DNA of 64,000 nt from Dermacoccus abyssi (GCF_034541975.1 NZ_JAVYJM010000001.1); one strand, 5' to 3'; shown: positions 27,861 to 36,278, counted from the first letter of the stretch. Made by a program: numbers and translations. The notes: generated by a model not told the origin, from the sequence alone.

Positions 27861-27941
27861 ATCCCACGAACAGTAGGGCCCGAGCGACCGGGGCCGTCTG
27901 ACGTAGCCGGTACGACTGGTGAACCGCAGGACGTCACAGCG

Positions 27942-29126
27942 TCATGACGAGCTATCGACGAACCTCACCATCCGGTCGAACGCCTCGTCGAGCTCATCGC
28001 TCGCGACAGCGAGGCTCATCCGCATGAACCGGTGCCCGTCGACGGGGTCGAAGTCGACCCCTGGCGTGATGGCGACGCCCGTCGCGGCGAGCACGTCGGC
28101 GCACCAGCGCGCGGAGTCGTCGGTGAGGTGCGCGACGTCGCACCAGGCGTAGAACGCGCCGTCCGGTGGCGCGTAGGTCGTCACCCCGATCTCGGGAAGG
28201 CGCCGCTGCACCAACTCACGATTGCGCCGGTACGTCTCGACGTGCTCCTCCAGCTCACCGCGTGCCGCCTCGCCGAGGGCCGCGAGCGCCGCATGCTGTG
28301 ACACGGCCGGCGGGCAGATCGTGAGATTCGAGGCGAGAATGGCGACGCGTCGGCGCAGGTGCGCGGGCACGAGCATCCACCCGACGCGCCAACCCGTCAT
28401 CGAGAAGAACTTCGACACCGAACCGATGACGGCGCCCTGGCGCGACGTCTGCCACGCGCTCGACGTCGCGCGCCCGAACGAGATGCCGTGGTAGATCTCG
28501 TCGCTGACGAGCAGCACGCCGTGTGCGTCGCACCAGCGCGCGATAGCTGCGAGTTCGTCCGCGTCGATGATCGTGCCCGTCGGGTTAGCGGGGCTCGCGA
28601 CGACGAGCCCCTTCGGCGCGGCGCCGCGCGCGGCACGTTCCGCCTCGAGCATCGCGACGGTGGGTTGGTAGCGCACCTCGGCGCCGCACGCGAGCTCCAC
28701 GACGGACGTCCCCAGCGCCCGCAGCGTGTTGCGGTAGGCGGGGTAGCCCGGGCGGGTCATCCACACCTCGTCGCCGCCGTCGAACGCAGCGAGGAACAGC
28801 AGCGTGAACGCGCCCGACGACCCGGTCGTGACGACGACGTCGTCAGCACTCACGTCGTCGACGCCGAGGTCGCGGTGATACGCGGCGATCGCCTCACGCA
28901 GCGGCCGGATGCCGACCGTCTCGGTGTACCCGAGCGCATCGGCCTCGATCGCCGCGACGGCCGCCTCCCGGGCTGCACGGGGCGCGCCCGTCGAGGGCTG
29001 GCCGGCGCACAGGCTGATGACGTCGCCGTGCGTGCGCTGACGTTCCGCTGCCGCGGCGAGCACCTCCATGACGTGGAACGGCTCGACGTCGCTGCGTCGA
29101 CTCGGCTGGGCGGCTGGCAGGCTCAT
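27942..29126 (-). CDS. Class I/II pyridoxal-phosphate aminotransferase
   Basis: A 394-residue fold-type I aminotransferase. Features in order: GDVISLCAGQPSTGAPRA, YTETVGIRPLREAIAAYH, VVTTGSSGAFTLLFLAAFD, VVASPANPTGTIID, LVSDEIYHGISFG, the PLP-lysine in SVSKFFSMTGWRVGWML, and a C-terminal MRMSLAV with the substrate-binding Arg. It most resembles aspartate/aromatic aminotransferases of the AspC/PatA group; the substrate is not clear. ATG 29126 gives the usual N-terminus; GTG 29135 would add three residues. It follows glmM on the same strand behind a 33-bp palindrome and is probably a separate unit. Confidence 0.9.
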   Translation of the reverse strand: MSLPAAQPSRRSDVEPFHVMEVLAAAAERQRTHGDVISLCAGQPSTGAPRAAREAAVAAIEADALGYTETVGIRPLREAIAAYHRDLGVDDVSADDVVVTTGSSGAFTLLFLAAFDGGDEVWMTRPGYPAYRNTLRALGTSVVELACGAEVRYQPTVAMLEAERAARGAAPKGLVVASPANPTGTIIDADELAAIARWCDAHGVLLVSDEIYHGISFGRATSSAWQTSRQGAVIGSVSKFFSMTGWRVGWMLVPAHLRRRVAILASNLTICPPAVSQHAALAALGEAARGELEEHVETYRRNRELVQRRLPEIGVTTYAPPDGAFYAWCDVAHLTDDSARWCADVLAATGVAITPGVDFDPVDGHRFMRMSLAVASDELDEAFDRMVRFVDSSS

Positions 29127-29230
29127 GCCTGCCACTGTGACACACCCCGCACGCGTGACGGCCGTCGGCGCTGTTCGTCAGCTCCCGTCGATAGCTCGCC
29201 GGGCCACCACACGACTGGGAGGCAGACGAC

Positions 29231-29263
29231 TGCGCCCAGATGCACCCGGTGCATCTGGGCGCA
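29231..29263. terminator. 33-bp perfect palindrome after glmM
   Basis: Arms 29231-29246 and 29248-29263 are exact reverse complements with a single central base, beginning TGCGCCCAGATGC. It lies 24 bases beyond the glmM stop and about 105 bases before the aminotransferase start. It most likely ends glmM transcription. Its perfect symmetry also makes an operator possible. No U-tract follows. Confidence 0.75.
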
Positions 29264-29287
29264 GGACGAAAGCGCGTAGCCGGCAGT

Positions 29288-30643
29288 TCAGTCGATCGAC
29301 AGCTCGCGCTTGACGACGTCGGCGAGGTGCGAGGCGACGGCGTGCGCGCGTTCGGCGGTGTCGGCCTCGACCATGACGCGCACGACCGGTTCGGTGCCCG
29401 ACTTGCGCAGCAGCACGCGCCCGGCGCCGGCGAGGTCGCTCTCGGCGGCGCGCACAGCGGCCTGGACGCCCTCGTGCGAATCGACGGCCGACTTGTCGAC
29501 GCCCTTGACGTTGATGAGCTTCTGCGGCATCCGCTGCATGACGGCGCCGAGCTGGGCGAGCGAGCGCCCACTCGAGGCCACGCGCGCAGCGAGGAGCAGG
29601 CCGGTGAGCACGCCATCACCGGTCGTGCCGTGGTCGAGTGCGATGACGTGCCCGGACTGTTCGCCCCCGAGCGAGTACGACCCGCGGCGCATCTCCTCGA
29701 GCACGTAGCGGTCGCCGACACCGGTCTGCTTGACGGTGATGCCCTCGCGCTCCATCGCCTTGATCATGCCGAGGTTACTCATGACCGTCGCGACGAGCGT
29801 GTCCTCCGCGAGCACGCCGCGCTCCTTGAGGTCGAGCGCGAGGATCGCCATGATCTGGTCACCGTCGACCACCTCACCCGTCCCGTCGACGGCGAGGCAG
29901 CGGTCCGCGTCACCGTCGAAGGCCACACCGAAGTCGGCTCCATTCGCGACGACCGCTTCCTGCAGCTTCTCCAGGTGCGTCGAGCCGTAGCCGTCGTTGA
30001 TGTTGAGCCCGTCCGGCGTCGCACCGATGACGACGACGTCCGCGCCCGCGCGGCGAAACACCTCGGGCCCGACGACGGAGGCCGCGCCGTGCGCGCAGTC
30101 GACGACGATCTTGAGGCCCTCGAGGCGGTGCGGAAGCGCCCCGAGCAGGTGACCGATGTACTTCTCACCACCCTCAGCGTAGGAATGCACACGACCGACC
30201 GACGCACCCGTCGGACGCTCGTATTCCTCATGCAGGTGCGCCTCGATCGCGTCCTCGAGCGCGTCGGGCAGCTTGTGGCCGCCGCGGCTGAAGAACTTGA
30301 TGCCGTTGTCGGGCATCGCGTTGTGCGAGGCGGACAGCATCGCGCCGAGGTCGGCGTTCATCGTCGCCGTCAGGTAGGCGATGGCCGGCGTCGGCAGCAC
30401 GCCCGCGTCGTAGACGTCGACGCCCGCGCTTGCGAGCCCGGCGACGGTGGCCGCACCGAGGAACTCCCCCGACGCGCGCGGGTCGCGTCCGACGACGGCG
30501 ACGGGACGCTCGTGATCGGCCGAGACCTCCCCGGCCTCGACGAGTACCCGTGCTGCTGCGACGGACAGCCCGAGTGCGAGCTCTGCCGTGACGTCCTGGT
30601 TGGCGACGCCACGCACACCGTCAGTGCCGAACATGCGGCCCAT
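29288..30643 (-). CDS. glmM: Phosphoglucosamine mutase
   Basis: A 451-residue enzyme converting glucosamine 6-phosphate to glucosamine 1-phosphate for peptidoglycan precursor synthesis. Visible are MFGTDGVRGVAN at the N-terminus, the phospho-serine loop LSASHNAMPDNGIKFFS, the Mg-binding DGDADR, the sugar loop GGEQSGH, and the phosphate-binding LLRKSGTEPVVRVMVE. ATG 30643 is set by CAGGAGGGG about five bases upstream. TATTGT at 30677-30682 (minus) is a candidate -10 box. It follows rpsI but beyond a strong hairpin, an order (rplM-rpsI-glmM) common in Actinobacteria. Confidence 0.97.
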   Translation of the reverse strand: MGRMFGTDGVRGVANQDVTAELALGLSVAAARVLVEAGEVSADHERPVAVVGRDPRASGEFLGAATVAGLASAGVDVYDAGVLPTPAIAYLTATMNADLGAMLSASHNAMPDNGIKFFSRGGHKLPDALEDAIEAHLHEEYERPTGASVGRVHSYAEGGEKYIGHLLGALPHRLEGLKIVVDCAHGAASVVGPEVFRRAGADVVVIGATPDGLNINDGYGSTHLEKLQEAVVANGADFGVAFDGDADRCLAVDGTGEVVDGDQIMAILALDLKERGVLAEDTLVATVMSNLGMIKAMEREGITVKQTGVGDRYVLEEMRRGSYSLGGEQSGHVIALDHGTTGDGVLTGLLLAARVASSGRSLAQLGAVMQRMPQKLINVKGVDKSAVDSHEGVQAAVRAAESDLAGAGRVLLRKSGTEPVVRVMVEADTAERAHAVASHLADVVKRELSID

Positions 30644-30694
30644 GTGCCCCTCCTGAGGTCTTCGGAATCTCTCTCCACAATACGCGGCGGTACG

Positions 30695-30740
30695 CGAATC
30701 GCTCCGCACCCGGCGCATGGGCCGGATACGGAGCGATTCG
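30695..30740 (-). terminator. Hairpin between rpsI and glmM
   Basis: CGAATCGCTCCG (30695-30706) pairs with CGGAGCGATTCG (30729-30740), and inside it CCGGC pairs with GCCGG. The hairpin begins 19 bases after the rpsI stop. It probably ends or weakens transcription of rplM-rpsI before glmM. Confidence 0.8.
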
Positions 30741-30758
30741 AGCAGTGCAGCGCGTGGA

Positions 30759-31268
30759 TCAGCGCTTGCTGAACTGCGAAGCCTTGCGGGCCTTCTTGAG
30801 ACCGGCCTTCTTGCGCTCCGGCACGCGTGCGTCACGCGTGAGGAAGCCGGCCTTCTTGAGCACCGGACGGTTCAGCTCCTCGTCGACGCCGTTCAGCGAA
30901 CGAGCGACACCGAGGCGAACAGCACCGGCCTGGCCCGAGGGGCCACCGCCGTGCACGCGCACGAGGACGTCGTACGCGCCGTTCAGCTCAAGGGCAACGA
31001 GGGGCTCGTTGACGATCTGCTGGTGCACCTTGTTCGGGAAGTACTCCTCGAGCGAGCGGCCGTTGATCTTCCACTCACCCGTGCCCGGGACGATGCGCAC
31101 GCGGGCGATGGCCTGCTTGCGACGGCCCGTGGCCGCACCCGGTGCGGATGCGGACGGACGACGAACCTCGCCGTCATCGCCGACCGGGCCGGTCGACTCG
31201 CTCGTGTACTCCGTCAGCTGCGGCTCGTCCGTCTCGAGGGCGTTGAGCTCGACATTCTGGTCTGCCAC
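30759..31268 (-). CDS. rpsI: 30S ribosomal protein S9
   Basis: A 169-residue S9. The conserved domain begins near residue 48 (TGRRKQAIARVRIVPGTGEWKINGRSLEEYF) and ends in the invariant lysine/arginine tail KKARKASQFSKR that reaches the P-site tRNA. The first ~45 residues are an acidic, Ser/Thr-rich extension typical of actinobacterial S9. It forms a pair with rplM, 30 bases upstream. Confidence 0.97.
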   Translation of the reverse strand: MADQNVELNALETDEPQLTEYTSESTGPVGDDGEVRRPSASAPGAATGRRKQAIARVRIVPGTGEWKINGRSLEEYFPNKVHQQIVNEPLVALELNGAYDVLVRVHGGGPSGQAGAVRLGVARSLNGVDEELNRPVLKKAGFLTRDARVPERKKAGLKKARKASQFSKR

Positions 31269-31298
31269 GTTTCTCCTAAGAATTCTTGGCAGGCGCGA

Positions 31299-31748
31299 TT
31301 ACTGCGCGACCTGGGTGATCTCGAACGGCTTGGGCTGCTGCGCGGCGTGCGGGTGCTCGGCACCGCGGTACACCTTGAGCTTGGCGATCTGGGCGCGGCC
31401 CAGCTTCGTCTTGGGCAGCATGCCTCGGACGGCCTTCTCGACGGCCTTCTCCGGGTCCTTCGCCATGAGCTCGGTGTAGGAAGTCGCCGTCAGACCACCC
31501 GGGAAACCGGAGTGGCGGTAGGCCTTCTTCTTCTCGAGCTTGGCGCCGGTGAGGGCAACCTTGTCGGCGTTGATGATGATGACGAAGTCACCGGTGTCGA
31601 TGTGCGGAGCAAACGTCGGCTTGTGCTTGCCGCGCAGCAGCGCCGCGGTCTGGGACGCGAGGCGACCCAGAACGACGTCGGTGGCGTCGATGACGTGCCA
31701 GGCGCGGTCGGCCTGAGCCGACTCCTGGTTGGGGGTGAACGTACGCAC
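31299..31748 (-). CDS. rplM: 50S ribosomal protein L13
   Basis: A 149-residue L13 with DRAWHVIDATDVVLGRLAS, GDFVIIINADKVALTGAK, YRHSGFPGGL, and AVRGMLPKTKLGRAQ. The GTG at 31748 has AAGGGA six bases upstream and gives the usual N-terminus RTFTPNQES; the longer upstream frame is unlikely. It heads the rplM-rpsI unit and is divergent from a small HTH regulator. Confidence 0.97.
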   Translation of the reverse strand: MRTFTPNQESAQADRAWHVIDATDVVLGRLASQTAALLRGKHKPTFAPHIDTGDFVIIINADKVALTGAKLEKKKAYRHSGFPGGLTATSYTELMAKDPEKAVEKAVRGMLPKTKLGRAQIAKLKVYRGAEHPHAAQQPKPFEITQVAQ

Positions 31749-31838
31749 GGTCGTTCCCTTCGTTCTGTCGTTGACGATGGGGCGGCCACTTCGCACGTCA
31801 CACCCTGTGCAGGGCGCGCTGCGAAGCAACAGATGTCA

Positions 31839-31868
31839 ATGTTACGCGGCCCTGCTGACCTGAACCAA
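31839..31868 (-). promoter_or_regulatory. Candidate rplM promoter
   Basis: On the minus strand TTGGTT (31863-31868) and TAACAT (31839-31844) are separated by 18 bases. A start near 31832 would give a leader of about 85 bases, in which CCCTG and CAGGG (31803-31814 region) can form a small hairpin. The gene-free interval to the divergent regulator is 249 bases in all. Confidence 0.5.
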
Positions 31869-31949
31869 TCGAGCGCAAACGGTGACAACCATTGCGGCCC
31901 AACGCTTTTCATCGCCGTTCAGTGGGCCACCTCCGCGCACGAGTCACTC

Positions 31950-31990
31950 TTTGCACAACTTTTGTGCAAAATCTTCACGCGTCGTACCCT
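31950..31990 (+). promoter_or_regulatory. Operator-like inverted repeat overlapping the HTH gene promoter
   Basis: TTTGCACAA (31950-31958) and TTGTGCAAA (31962-31970) are perfect 9-bp arms separated by CTT. The right arm contains TTGTGC (31962-31967), which works as a -35 with TACCCT (31985-31990) 17 bases on. TACCCT ends seven bases before the ATG at 31998. A repressor on the repeat would therefore cover the -35. This is the layout expected for autorepression. Confidence 0.7.
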
Positions 31991-31997
31991 GGATGCC

Positions 31998-32564
31998 ATG
32001 GAGCCCACGGCTGCCGCAGACACCTACCGAGTGCTCGCCCACCCTCTGCGCTCACGCATCCTCGCCCATCTGCGTCTGCACGGTGGCTCGACCTCTGCCG
32101 AGCTCGCCCGCGCACTCGGCACACACACCGGCGCCACGAGCTACCACGTGCGTGTCCTCGAATCGGCGGGCCTCGTCGAGGACACCGGGCTCGGCAACGC
32201 CAAGACCCGGGTGTGGGCGATCGCCGACGACGAATCCGACGATGCCGACGGTCCGACGACCGATGCTCTCGGCTTCATCGACGAGGCCGACGCGGAGGAC
32301 GCCCGGTGGCTCGAGCACGACTACGTCACCCACGTCAGCGAACGCGCCCACGCCTGGGTCGACGAGCAGGAGGGCTGGACCTACGTGTGGCAGGAGGAGT
32401 GCCGCGCCTTCGACGCTCCCGTCCTGGTGAGCGAGGAGCAGATGAGCGCGCTGCGTTCCGAGATGGAGGCGCTGCTCGGGCGCTACCGCCGTATGGGCGC
32501 GGGTACTCCCGGCGCTCGCCGGGTGGCCGTCACCGTCATCCCGCTGCCCCTGCCGCCGAGCTGA
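31998..32564 (+). CDS. Small winged-helix transcriptional regulator (ArsR-like HTH)
   Basis: A 188-residue protein. Residues ~5-75 are a winged helix-turn-helix: YRVLAHPLRSRILAHLRLHGGST, SAELARALGTHTGATSYHVRVLESAGLVEDTG, and KTRVWAIAD. The rest is acidic and helical with four Trp (ARWLEHDYVTHVSERAHAWVDEQEGWTYVWQE), reminiscent of HTH proteins that carry a C-terminal sensor or dimer region. No metal-binding cysteine cluster is seen apart from one Cys, so it is not a classic metal-sensing ArsR. The ligand and targets are unknown. A perfect inverted repeat over its promoter suggests autoregulation. It is convergent with truA (two bases apart). Confidence 0.85.
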   Translation: MEPTAAADTYRVLAHPLRSRILAHLRLHGGSTSAELARALGTHTGATSYHVRVLESAGLVEDTGLGNAKTRVWAIADDESDDADGPTTDALGFIDEADAEDARWLEHDYVTHVSERAHAWVDEQEGWTYVWQEECRAFDAPVLVSEEQMSALRSEMEALLGRYRRMGAGTPGARRVAVTVIPLPLPPS

Positions 32565-32566
32565 GC

Positions 32567-33403
32567 TCAGGCGTGCGGCAGCTCGCGCATGACACGCGAC
32601 GCCTCCGCGCGCGCTGCCCACTCCTCGGCCGGCGGGTACGAGACCTCCTCGAGGCACAAGCCGTGCGCCGGCATGACGACGACGCCCGGGTCACGACGGC
32701 CGGACGTCATCACCTCGCGTGGCCAGCCGACATCCCTGCGCCCCTCCCCCACAGGCACCACCGCGCCGACGAGGGCCCGCACCATCGAGTGGCAGAAGGC
32801 ATCGGCCTCGATCCGCCCGACGACGACACCCTCGTCGTCCCGGCTCCAGCCGTAGTGCAGGAGAGCGCGAATCGTCGTGGCGCCCTCGCGCTTCTTGCAG
32901 AACGCCGCGAAGTCGTTCAGCCCGACGAGTCGCGCGGCTGCCTCGTTCATGGCCTCGACGTCAAGGCCCCGCTTCACGACGACCGTGTCGTGGCGGCGCA
33001 ACGGGTCGAGCTGCTCCGGCCGATCGAGGATGCGATACGAATACCGCCGCTGTGTCGCCGAGAAGCGCGCGTCGAAGTCTTCGGAGACGCTCGCCACGCG
33101 TCGCACGACGACGTCACGCGCGAGAACTCCGTTGAGGCGGGTGACGAGCGCCTCGGCGGGCGTGCGATCGCTGCGTCCCGGAAGACGCTCAGCCACCGTC
33201 CGGTCGAGGTCGACGTGGCAGACGCCCCCACGGCCGTGGACACCGGCATCCGTCCGGCCGGCCACGGTGAGCTTGAGGCCGTCGACGCGGCACACCGTCT
33301 CGAGCGCCGAGGTCAGTTCGCCTTCGACCGTCCTGCGTCCCGGCTGCGCCGCCCACCCGCTGAACTCGGTGCCGTCGTAGGCGAAGTCGATCCGAAAGCG
33401 CAT
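32567..33403 (-). CDS. truA: tRNA pseudouridine(38-40) synthase TruA
   Basis: A 278-residue pseudouridine synthase acting on positions 38-40 of the tRNA anticodon stem. RIDFAYDGTEFSGWAAQPG opens the protein; the catalytic Asp is in AGRTDAGVHG; YSYRILDR and FCHSMVRALVGAVVPVGEG complete the active site. ATG 33403 is chosen because TAGGCT (33411-33416, minus) ends seven bases before it, suggesting a leaderless message, and because upstream residues are not conserved. It follows rplQ beyond a terminator, so it probably has its own promoter. Confidence 0.96.
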   Translation of the reverse strand: MRFRIDFAYDGTEFSGWAAQPGRRTVEGELTSALETVCRVDGLKLTVAGRTDAGVHGRGGVCHVDLDRTVAERLPGRSDRTPAEALVTRLNGVLARDVVVRRVASVSEDFDARFSATQRRYSYRILDRPEQLDPLRRHDTVVVKRGLDVEAMNEAAARLVGLNDFAAFCKKREGATTIRALLHYGWSRDDEGVVVGRIEADAFCHSMVRALVGAVVPVGEGRRDVGWPREVMTSGRRDPGVVVMPAHGLCLEEVSYPPAEEWAARAEASRVMRELPHA

Positions 33404-33428
33404 GGGCGAAAGCCTACCGACAACGACA

Positions 33429-33464
33429 GAGCCCACCCGACCTCCGAAGAGGAAGGGTGGGCTC
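33429..33464 (-). terminator. Hairpin ending the rplQ transcript
   Basis: GAGCCCACCC (33429-33438) and GGGTGGGCTC (33455-33464) make a perfect 10-bp stem. Within the loop, CCTC and GAGG pair around a CGAA tetraloop. It lies 44 bases past the rplQ stop and just before the truA promoter. Confidence 0.8.
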
Positions 33465-33508
33465 CGTCCGAGATGATCACCGCAAGGCGGGAATCACGAG
33501 CGTGACGC

Positions 33509-33979
33509 TCAGGCCTCGTCGACCTTCTGAGCCTCAGTCACGGCCGGAGCGGCCTGCTCGTCCTTGGCCGCACGCTGCGTGGCAGCCTCGGCCTCCTTGA
33601 CCGTCGACTGCTTGGCGGAGTAGGCCTCACGCACGAGCTCGATGACGACCATGGGGGCGTTGTCGCCCTTACGGGGAGCGATCTTGGTGATGCGCGTGTA
33701 ACCGCCCGGACGCTCGGCCATGTCGGGCGCGATCTCCGTGAAGAGGCGGTGGACGACGCCCTTGTCGCCGATCGAACGCATGACGCGACGACGCGAGGCG
33801 AGGTCACCGCGCTTGGCGAACGACACGAGGCGCTCGGCGTACGGACGCAGGCGCTTGGCCTTGGCTTCCGTCGTCGTGATGCGGTCGTGGGCGAACAGCT
33901 GCGTGGCCATGTTGGCCAGGATCAGCCGCTGGTGCGCCGGGCTACCGCCGAGGCGGGCACCCTTCGTGGGGGTAGGCAT
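33509..33979 (-). CDS. rplQ: 50S ribosomal protein L17
   Basis: A 156-residue L17. The conserved core is residues 1-120 (MPTPTKGARLGGSPAHQRLILANMATQLF, TTEAKAKRLRPYAERLVSFAKRGD, and GGYTRITKIAPRKGDNAPMVVIELV). A ~35-residue Ala/Glu/Lys-rich tail follows, as in many Actinobacteria. It is the last gene of the alpha operon, 60 bases after rpoA. Confidence 0.97.
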   Translation of the reverse strand: MPTPTKGARLGGSPAHQRLILANMATQLFAHDRITTTEAKAKRLRPYAERLVSFAKRGDLASRRRVMRSIGDKGVVHRLFTEIAPDMAERPGGYTRITKIAPRKGDNAPMVVIELVREAYSAKQSTVKEAEAATQRAAKDEQAAPAVTEAQKVDEA

Positions 33980-34039
33980 GTGTTTCTCCTTGGTCTACCG
34001 GTCCGCTCCGAGTGGGCTCGGAGCGATCCGAAAAGCTGC

Positions 34040-35059
34040 TCAGTACTGCTCGTCCTCGGCGAGGTCCGCGCCGTCGGCGTCCTCGTCGTAGCGGTCGGCG
34101 ATGACGCTGGCGTCGAACCCGGGCGGGCTGTCCTTCAGCTGGAGGCCCATGTCACGGAGCTTGTCGGCGACCTCGTGGATCGACTTCGAACCGAAGTTAC
34201 GAATGTCGAGCAGGTCGGCCTCGCTGCGGGACACGAGTTCACCCACGGTGTGGATGCCCTCGCGCTTGAGGCAGTTGTAGGAGCGGACGGTGAGGTCGAG
34301 GTCCTCGATCGGCAGAGCCAGGTCCGCGGCGAGCGCGGCGTCGGTCGGCGACGGGCCCATGTCGATGCCCTCGGCCTCGACGTTGAGCTCACGGGCCAGA
34401 CCGAACAGCTCGACGAGCGTCGAACCGGCCGAAGCCATGGCGTCACGCGGAGCCATCGAGTTCTTCGTCTCGACGTCGACGATGAGCTTGTCGAAGTCGG
34501 TGCGCTGCTCGACTCGCGTGGCCTCGACCTTGTAGGTCACGGCCAGCACGGGCGAGTAGATGGAGTCGACCGGGATGCGGCCGATCTCCTGCTCCGCCGA
34601 CTTGTTCAGCGCTGCCGAGACGTAACCGCGGCCGCGCTCGACCGTCAGCTCCATCTCGATGTTGCCCTTGTCGTTGAGCGTGGCGATCTCGAGGTCCGGG
34701 TTGTGCACCTCGACACCGGCCGGGGGCGCGATGTCAGCGGCGGTGACCACTCCGGGGCCCTGCTTGCGCAGGTACATCACCACGGGCTCGTCGTGCTCCG
34801 AGGAGACGACCAGACCCTTGATGTTGAGGATGACCTCGGTGACGTCTTCCTTGACGCCCGGGATCGTCGAGAACTCGTGCTGCACACCGTCGATGCGAAG
34901 GCTGGTGACGGCGGCACCGGGGATGCTCGAGAGCAGGGTGCGACGCAGGGAGTTGCCGAGCGTGTAGCCGAAGCCCGGCTCCAGGGGCTCGATGACGAAC
35001 CGCGAACGGCTCTCGGAGACAACTTCCTCCGACAGGGTGGGGCGCTGTGCGATGAGCAC
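34040..35059 (-). CDS. rpoA: RNA polymerase alpha subunit
   Basis: A 339-residue alpha subunit. The N-terminal dimerisation domain (residues ~10-230) has SRFVIEPLEPGFGYTLGNSLRRTLLSSIPGAAV and GVQHEFSTIPGVKEDVTEVILNIKGLV. The C-terminal domain that contacts promoter DNA and activators has PIEDLDLTVRSYNCLKREGIHTVGELVSRSEADLLDIRNFG. An acidic tail (DEDADGADLAEDEQY) ends the protein. The start is GTG 35059. A stable hairpin stands in the 155-base gap after rpsD. Confidence 0.98.
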   Translation of the reverse strand: MLIAQRPTLSEEVVSESRSRFVIEPLEPGFGYTLGNSLRRTLLSSIPGAAVTSLRIDGVQHEFSTIPGVKEDVTEVILNIKGLVVSSEHDEPVVMYLRKQGPGVVTAADIAPPAGVEVHNPDLEIATLNDKGNIEMELTVERGRGYVSAALNKSAEQEIGRIPVDSIYSPVLAVTYKVEATRVEQRTDFDKLIVDVETKNSMAPRDAMASAGSTLVELFGLARELNVEAEGIDMGPSPTDAALAADLALPIEDLDLTVRSYNCLKREGIHTVGELVSRSEADLLDIRNFGSKSIHEVADKLRDMGLQLKDSPPGFDASVIADRYDEDADGADLAEDEQY

Positions 35060-35160
35060 TGTCGATGTCCTTTCCTACGGCGACCGCTATTTGACGCCGG
35101 GTGAACGAGCAGGAATCGAGTCCTGCGCCGGAACGAGCTCTGTCTCTCGAACCGGCCGGT

Positions 35161-35200
35161 GGACGGCGGCGGGCGCACTGGGTGCGGCCTGCCGCCGTCC
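35161..35200 (-). terminator. Hairpin between rpsD and rpoA
   Basis: GGACGGCGGC (35161-35170) pairs with GCCGCCGTCC (35191-35200), and inside it CGCAC pairs with GTGCG around a TGG loop. It lies in the 155-base gap inside the alpha operon, 15 bases past the rpsD stop. A partial terminator or processing site that sets the rpoA level is likely, since the operon continues. Confidence 0.6.
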
Positions 35201-35214
35201 GACGTGAAGAAGGA

Positions 35215-35823
35215 TCAGTTCTTCGAGTAGAGCTCGACGATGAGCTGCTCGGTGAGCTGGCTGTCGATCTGCTCACGGGTCGGCAGCTGGTGGATGAGCA
35301 CCTGCAGCGTGCCGGGCACGACGTGCAGCCACGCCGGAACCGGACGCTCGCCGAACGTCTCGCGAGCGAGCTGGATCGGGAAAGCCTCGCGCGACTTCTC
35401 ACGGACCGTGATGATGTCGTACTGCTCCACGCGGTAGGACGGAACGTCGACGCGCTTGCCGTTGACCTCGAAGTGACCGTGCGTCACGAGCTGACGAGCG
35501 GCACGACGGGTGCGGGCAAGGCCTGCGCGGTAGATGACGTTGTCGAGGCGGGACTCGAGGATGACGAGCAGGTTCTCACCGGTCTTACCAGGACGGCGCG
35601 CGGCCTCCTTGTAGTAACGGATGAACTGCTTCTCCATGACGCCGTAGGTGAAGCGAGCCTTCTGCTTCTCCTGCAGCTGGTGGAGGTACTCCTTCTCCTG
35701 GACGCGGCCGCGGCCGTGCTGTCCGGGCGGGAAGGGGCGCATCTCGAAGTTCTTGTCGCCACCGACGAGGTCGGTCTTGAGTCGACGCGACTTCTTGGTG
35801 ATCGGGCCGGTGTAACGGGCCAT
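35215..35823 (-). CDS. rpsD: 30S ribosomal protein S4
   Basis: A 202-residue S4 beginning MARYTGPITKKSRRLKTDLVGGDKNFEMRP, with no N-terminal zinc cysteines. The S4 RNA-binding domain is RLDNVIYRAGLARTRRAARQLVTHGHFEVNGKRV. S4 is a primary binder of 16S rRNA and in E. coli represses the alpha operon. It lies 47 bases after rpsK. Confidence 0.98.
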   Translation of the reverse strand: MARYTGPITKKSRRLKTDLVGGDKNFEMRPFPPGQHGRGRVQEKEYLHQLQEKQKARFTYGVMEKQFIRYYKEAARRPGKTGENLLVILESRLDNVIYRAGLARTRRAARQLVTHGHFEVNGKRVDVPSYRVEQYDIITVREKSREAFPIQLARETFGERPVPAWLHVVPGTLQVLIHQLPTREQIDSQLTEQLIVELYSKN

Positions 35824-35870
35824 GGTGGGTTGTCTCCTAGTTCGTCAGGAAGGTCGTGCGGATCTGGTGA

Positions 35871-36278
35871 TCAGACGCGACGACGCTTGGGCGGGCGGAC
35901 GCCGTTGTGCGGCGTGGGCGTGACATCGCTGATCGCGCCGACCTCGAGGCCGGTTGCGGTGAGCGAGCGGATGGCGGTCTCACGACCGGAACCCGGGCCC
36001 TTGACGAAGACGTCGACCTTGCGCATGCCGTGGTCCATGGCACGACGCGCGGCGGCCTCGGCCGCCATCTGCGCTGCGTAGGGGGTCGACTTGCGGGAGC
36101 CCTTGAAGCCAACCTGGCCCGCGGACGCCCACGAAATCACGGCACCGGTGGGGTCCGTGATGGAAACGATGGTGTTGTTGAACGTGCTCTTGATGTGGGC
36201 CTGGCCCGCAGCAACGTTCTTCTTCTCCTTGCGGCGCACCTTCTTGGCGCCCGCGGCCGTACGGCTCTTGGGAGGCAT
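35871..36278 (-). CDS. rpsK: 30S ribosomal protein S11
   Basis: A 135-residue S11 with a basic N-terminus (KVRRKEKKNVAAGQAHIKSTFNNTIVSITDPTGAVISWASAGQVGFKGSRKSTPYAAQMAAE) and the C-terminal DVTPTPHNGVRPPKRRRV. It lines the mRNA exit channel of the 30S platform. It lies 65 bases after rpsM. Confidence 0.98.
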   Translation of the reverse strand: MPPKSRTAAGAKKVRRKEKKNVAAGQAHIKSTFNNTIVSITDPTGAVISWASAGQVGFKGSRKSTPYAAQMAAEAAARRAMDHGMRKVDVFVKGPGSGRETAIRSLTATGLEVGAISDVTPTPHNGVRPPKRRRV

